NCBI GenBank assembly: GCA_035370245.1
Contig: DAOOVO010000103.1
Span: forward strand, 1 to 14,612
DNA length: 14,612 nucleotides
Source of the DNA: Pseudobacteroides sp035370245
GTDB taxonomy: Bacteria; Bacillota; Clostridia; Acetivibrionales; DSM-2933
Reading direction: 5' to 3'
Under the pieces are notes generated by a model. The model was not told the DNA's origin, made no database searches, and worked only from the letters and a program-made list of their open reading frames with translations. The first letter of the stretch is position 1. Each line of letters opens with the position of its first letter. Of this stretch, positions 13,634 through 14,612 are shown in pieces. Made by a program: the position numbers and the translations under genes.

Positions 13634-14329
13634 TTAAACATACAGGTTTCTAAATATATCTTCTATGGACTGTTTTTTTTCAAATCTCAGCTGTTCACAA
13701 TCTCCTGTTAAAGCAATGCTGCCTTCAGATATGAAGGCTACCTTGTCTAAAATTCGTTCAACCTCACCTATTAAATGTGTAGTTATCAATACGCAGGAGT
13801 CCTCACAATAGTAGCTGTTAATAGCCTTAATTATTTTATCCCTTGTTGTTGTATCTATCCCCATAAAGGGCTCGTCCAGCAAGTAGACCGAAGCATTCCT
13901 TCCTAAAGTCAGACTGAGTCTCAATCTTTGGAGCATCCCTTTAGATAGCTTTTTTATCTTGAAGTCTTCTGAAAGCTCCATAAAATCCATTAATTTACCA
14001 CACTTTTTTGCATCAAAGTCCTCATAGAAATCCTGATAAAATTTAATAGCATCCTTTATTCCCATCCAATCATACAAATGATTGTTTTCTGTTAAAAAGG
14101 CAACCTGAGATTTGGTAGATACGCCGGGTTTTGCACCGTTTATCAATATTTCACCTGTGTCAGGCTTCTCGATACCCGAGATAATTTTCATAAGAGTTGA
14201 TTTTCCACTCCCATTTTGTCCTAAAACACCTGTTATAACTCCCTTTTCAACTTCAAGGTTTATATCCTTCAATACATATCTTTTATTGTATTTCTTACAT
14301 AGATCCTTTATCTTTATTACTGTCTGCAT
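13634..14329 (-). CDS. ABC transporter ATP-binding protein (YtrB-like)
   Basis: A 231-aa nucleotide-binding subunit that should power the permease downstream. Motifs are Walker A GQNGSGKST (37-45), signature LSKGM (128-132, a variant of LSGGQ typical of GntR-linked ABC-2 ATPases), Walker B VYLLDEP (148-154) and the H-loop ITTH (H185). The expected Q-loop position is Glu in AFLTENNHLY (77-86), also common in this group. It is full length. The ATG at 14329 lies 35 bp inside the 3' end of the GntR gene, with AGGG 7 nt upstream, giving a coupled GntR-ATPase arrangement as in B. subtilis ytrA-ytrB. These systems are usually induced by cell-wall-active compounds, with the GntR protein as repressor. 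Here the regulator is broken, so control may be lost. Confidence 0.92.
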   Translation of the reverse strand: MQTVIKIKDLCKKYNKRYVLKDINLEVEKGVITGVLGQNGSGKSTLMKIISGIEKPDTGEILINGAKPGVSTKSQVAFLTENNHLYDWMGIKDAIKFYQDFYEDFDAKKCGKLMDFMELSEDFKIKKLSKGMLQRLRLSLTLGRNASVYLLDEPFMGIDTTTRDKIIKAINSYYCEDSCVLITTHLIGEVERILDKVAFISEGSIALTGDCEQLRFEKKQSIEDIFRNLYV

Positions 14330-14612
14330 CAGTTAACCCTGCCTTAGTAATTCTAATAACTACATCAATAATCTCATCATTGCTAAAACCCAGCAATCGC
14401 ATACTTCCAATAAATTTTTCAACCAATTGTTTCGACATATTAAGTCTTAGATTTGTTATCTTATCCATATCTTCAGTTATGAACACACCAATTCCCCTTT
14501 GCGTATATATTATTCCTTCAATTTCAAGCTCTCTTAATACACGCTGTATTGTATTGGATGTAACATTGATTCCACTGCAATAACTCCTGTTAAAAACAGG
14601 TAATATCGATCT
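14295..14612 (-). pseudogene. GntR/YtrA-family repressor, 5' end cut by the repeat
   Basis: The last part of a small GntR-type (YtrA-like) transcriptional regulator, open to the window edge. Native sequence begins at about 14566 with NVTSNTIQRVLRELE, the end of the winged-HTH recognition helix, followed by IEGIIYTQRGIGVFI (the wing) and a C-terminal helical part ending KDKGSM. The residues upstream (RSILPVFNRSYCSGI) come from the repeated element and do not resemble the expected LPSVRELA-type HTH start. The N-terminal DNA-binding half is therefore missing on this side of the junction, and a functional product is unlikely unless the repeat is an assembly artefact. Its 3' end overlaps the ABC ATPase gene by 35 bp, as usual for ytrA-ytrB-like operons. 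Confidence 0.8.
14567..14612 (+). mobile_element. End of a repeated element (probable IS terminus), right copy
   Basis: This is the exact reverse complement of bases 7-52. The tip TGATTCCACTGCAATAACTC begins at 14567, directly against GntR coding sequence, and the element runs off the window at 14612. It lies in the opposite orientation to the left copy, so both copies have the same end facing the 14.5 kb between them. The flanking bases inside the window differ (TAACAT here, AATGAA at the left), as expected of two independent insertion points. No transposase gene is in view. Confidence 0.55.

Noticed and set aside
1..14612. Composite transposon bounded by the two repeat copies
   Set aside because: Both copies cut into unrelated chromosomal genes on the inner side, and the interior is housekeeping-type envelope, transport and sugar genes, so two independent insertions explain the layout more simply.

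Overview
The window is AT-rich DNA with purine-rich Shine-Dalgarno sites (AGGAGG, GGGAGG, AAAGGAGG), Gram-positive cell-wall proteins (LysM-CAP, lipoprotein NagZ) and a YtrA/YtrB-like GntR-ABC unit. This points to a Firmicute, most likely a Clostridia-type anaerobe; the genus is a guess I do not make. Almost every gene is on the minus strand, so transcription runs from high to low coordinates. The one exception is a secreted LysM-CAP protein at 10635-11246.

Both ends run into the same sequence. Bases 7-52 are an exact 46-bp inverted copy of 14567-14612. At the left the copy cuts a GH3 beta-glucosidase in its C-terminal domain. At the right it cuts a GntR regulator inside its DNA-binding domain. 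The simplest reading is that the window is the chromosome between two copies of one repeat, probably an insertion sequence, facing each other, with the window ending just inside each copy. No transposase is visible, so this is inference.

Reading in the direction of transcription (right to left): (1) 14612-12181 holds the truncated GntR regulator, an ABC ATPase, a possible 63-aa helical or charged peptide and an ABC permease with an unusual C-terminal soluble domain. (2) 12126-11507 holds a 69-aa stand-alone LuxR/GerE-type HTH protein and an LLH-type holin-like membrane protein, a two-gene unit with no other phage genes nearby. (3) A long, nearly symmetrical stem-loop at 11277-11325 lies between the ends of the holin-like gene and the convergent LysM-CAP gene. 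(4) The LysM-CAP gene diverges from a lipoprotein NagZ. (5) From NagZ (10428) to 2324 there is a six-gene, tightly packed set: NagZ; a large two-TM protein with an extracellular transglutaminase-like fold that appears to have lost its catalytic Cys and His; an 8-TM protein; a MoxR AAA+ ATPase; a DUF58 protein; and a 6-TM protein. The last five resemble an elaborated version of the MoxR-DUF58-transglutaminase module known from many bacteria (for example yeaC-yeaD-yebA in Bacillus subtilis), here placed next to a cell-wall glycosidase. (6) 2237-50 has a good sigma-A-like promoter with two overlapping palindromes, then a metal-dependent amidohydrolase and the truncated GH3 beta-glucosidase.

The most interesting parts are the apparently non-catalytic transglutaminase at the centre of the MoxR/DUF58 operon, the end-to-end inverted repeat that interrupts two genes, the HTH-holin pair, and the permease with a soluble C-terminal domain. 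No rRNA, tRNA, CRISPR array or complete mobile element was seen.
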